Source of the DNA: RGIG5612 sp964579345
GTDB lineage: Bacteria; Bacillota; Clostridia; Lachnospirales; Lachnospiraceae
Reading direction: 5' to 3'
NCBI GenBank assembly: GCA_964579345.1
Contig: CAZOHB010000068.1
Location: 1 to 13,649 of the forward strand
Length of the DNA stretch: 13,649 nt
Part shown: in pieces, positions 12,422 through 13,649 of the stretch
Position numbering within the stretch: the first letter of the stretch is position 1
Layout: each line of letters opens with the position of its first letter
Notes under the pieces: generated by a model
The model's database searches: none
What the model was told of the DNA's origin: nothing
What the model saw: only the letters and a program-made list of their open reading frames with translations
Made by a program: the position numbers and the translations under genes

Positions 12422-13649
12422 ATGAACGAAAAAGAAACGAAACAGATTCCGGTGCGTAAGATCATGAAACACAAGTGGTTTCTGTATATGACGGAATTTT
12501 TTGCAGGTATGTCGCTGATGGCGGTCGAACTTGGCGCAAGCCGTCTTTTGGCACCGTATTTCAGTTCCAGCCAGATCGTCTGGACGATCATTATCGGAAC
12601 GATCATGATCGCGATGGCACTTGGAAATGTCTGGGGAGGCAGAAGCGCGGATAAGAACCCGGACCCGAACCGCCTGTATCTGCGCGTACTGATCGCAGCA
12701 GTCTGGATCTGTCTGATCCCTGTCGCCGGCAAGTATGTGATCGCAGGAGTGACTGCGGTCCTGGCACTTTTTGTAAAGGCAAACTTTCTGGTCTGGGCAG
12801 CCTTTGCCTCCTGTATGATCCTTTTTGTGTTCCCGCTCTTATTGCTCGGAACCGTCACACCGTCTCTGGTCAAGTACACGGTCGGAACACTGGAAAACAG
12901 CGGCAAGACCGTCGGCGCGCTCGGAGCACTTAATACGATCGGCTCTATCATCGGTACCTTCCTTCCGACCTTCGTTACGATTCCGGCAGTCGGAACCTCT
13001 GTGACGTTTCTGATCTTCGGCGGCATTCTTCTTGTGATCGCGCTGATCTATTTTATAACGGAAAAAACAAAACTGGTGCAGGGAGCTGTTGCAGCGGTCA
13101 TTTTCATTCTCTGCTGCATCTTCGGCCACAGCACATCCTTTGCCTTCTGGGAAAACGATCTCCTGGTAGAAGACGAATCGATCTACAACTACCTGCAGGT
13201 CAACGAGGATGACCGCGCAGTTTACCTTTCTACCAATGTTATGTTCGGCGTGCAGTCCATTAAGATGAAGCAGGACGGTCTTACCGGCATGTATTATGAC
13301 TATGCGATGGCCGCGCCGTTTATGGCCGGACTGGATGAGAATGCGCAGGGCGACGTCCTGATCCTCGGTATGGGAACCGGAACCTACGCGACGCAGGGAC
13401 TCAAGTATTTTCATGGACTGGATTTTTCCGGTGTAGAGATCGATGAAAAAATCGCTGCGCTTGCCGGCAAATATTTTGATCTTCCTGAAAATGTGGAAGT
13501 AACGGTTGCGGACGGCCGCTCCTGGCTGGATGCTTCCGATAAAAAATATGATGTGATCATGGTCGATGCGTATCAGGACATCACGATCCCGTTTCAGATG
13601 TCGAGTGTGGAATTTTTTACGATCGTGAAAGAGCACCTGAATCCGGGCG
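12422..13649 (+). CDS. Fused membrane / spermidine-synthase-like protein (partial, runs off the window)
   Basis: The first 409 residues are present and no stop is reached. After a basic N-terminus there are about seven hydrophobic segments (roughly 18-225, e.g. FLYMTEFFAGMSLMAVELGASRLLAPYF, a conserved family opening). A Rossmann methyltransferase-like domain of the spermidine synthase fold follows: nucleotide-binding LILGMGTGT (about 313-321), acidic GVEID (Glu339) and VADGRSW. The polyamine-synthase position is Asp382 in VDAYQDITIP. Soluble spermidine synthases transfer aminopropyl groups from decarboxylated S-adenosylmethionine to putrescine. For this fused membrane family the true substrate is often unknown. 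The ribosome binding site (GAAGGAAG) is distant and weak, and the ATG overlaps the stop of a tiny upstream ORF. Its own promoter separates it from the padR operon. Confidence 0.9.
   Translation, partial: MNEKETKQIPVRKIMKHKWFLYMTEFFAGMSLMAVELGASRLLAPYFSSSQIVWTIIIGTIMIAMALGNVWGGRSADKNPDPNRLYLRVLIAAVWICLIPVAGKYVIAGVTAVLALFVKANFLVWAAFASCMILFVFPLLLLGTVTPSLVKYTVGTLENSGKTVGALGALNTIGSIIGTFLPTFVTIPAVGTSVTFLIFGGILLVIALIYFITEKTKLVQGAVAAVIFILCCIFGHSTSFAFWENDLLVEDESIYNYLQVNEDDRAVYLSTNVMFGVQSIKMKQDGLTGMYYDYAMAAPFMAGLDENAQGDVLILGMGTGTYATQGLKYFHGLDFSGVEIDEKIAALAGKYFDLPENVEVTVADGRSWLDASDKKYDVIMVDAYQDITIPFQMSSVEFFTIVKEHLNPG

Noticed and set aside
12839..13636. Long minus-strand frame opposite the spermidine-synthase-like gene
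   Set aside because: Rich in Arg, His and Asp as expected for an antisense reading; the plus strand carries clear membrane and Rossmann motifs.

Overview
The window looks like a chromosomal segment of a Firmicute of class Clostridia, probably Lachnospiraceae. The reasons are strong AGGAGG-type ribosome binding sites, moderate GC, a tRNA gene without an encoded CCA end, a PadR / DUF1700 / DUF4097 operon, and a Clostridia-style araA-araB-araD operon with a non-enterobacterial FGGY kinase. This assignment is inferred from gene style, not from a marker gene.

Layout. Positions 1-81 are the right end of an IS200/IS605-type element: the last codons of a TnpB-like protein and the 3' hairpin of its omega RNA. 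Next comes a 49-residue zinc-ribbon gene on the minus strand (130-279). A LysR regulator (457-1362) and a type-B carboxylesterase (1448-2962) follow on the plus strand and end at a bidirectional terminator. A minus-strand L-arabinose operon occupies 8184 down to 3055: araA, araB, araD, then a Fes/IroE-like esterase whose ribosome binding site overlaps the araD stop. The esterase is broken by a 10-N assembly gap and carries a coiled-coil/TPR stretch foreign to its family, so this part of the assembly is suspect.

The 308-base gap upstream of araA holds a possible 46-codon ORF and a perfect 9-bp palindrome with DtxR-like half-sites. A DtxR-family metal regulator (8493-8861) follows. Then come a tRNA-Gln(CUG) with its own promoter and terminator, a stand-alone SPFH/Band 7 membrane protein (9131-10063), and a PadR-DUF1700-DUF4097 envelope operon (10187-12214) with an operator-like dyad inside its promoter. 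The window ends inside a fused membrane/spermidine-synthase-like protein (12422 onward), whose leader contains a REP-like inverted repeat.

How the genes work together. AraA, AraB and AraD convert L-arabinose to L-ribulose, L-ribulose 5-phosphate and D-xylulose 5-phosphate, which enters the pentose phosphate pathway. The two cytoplasmic esterases probably de-esterify imported, acylated plant-derived compounds; that is inference from context. I saw no completely new multigene system. The points most worth following up are the mosaic esterase at the gap, the metal-regulator/operator pair, the switch from 20- to 19-residue periodicity in the DUF4097 protein, the A1-U72 pair of the tRNA-Gln, and the REP-like repeat.
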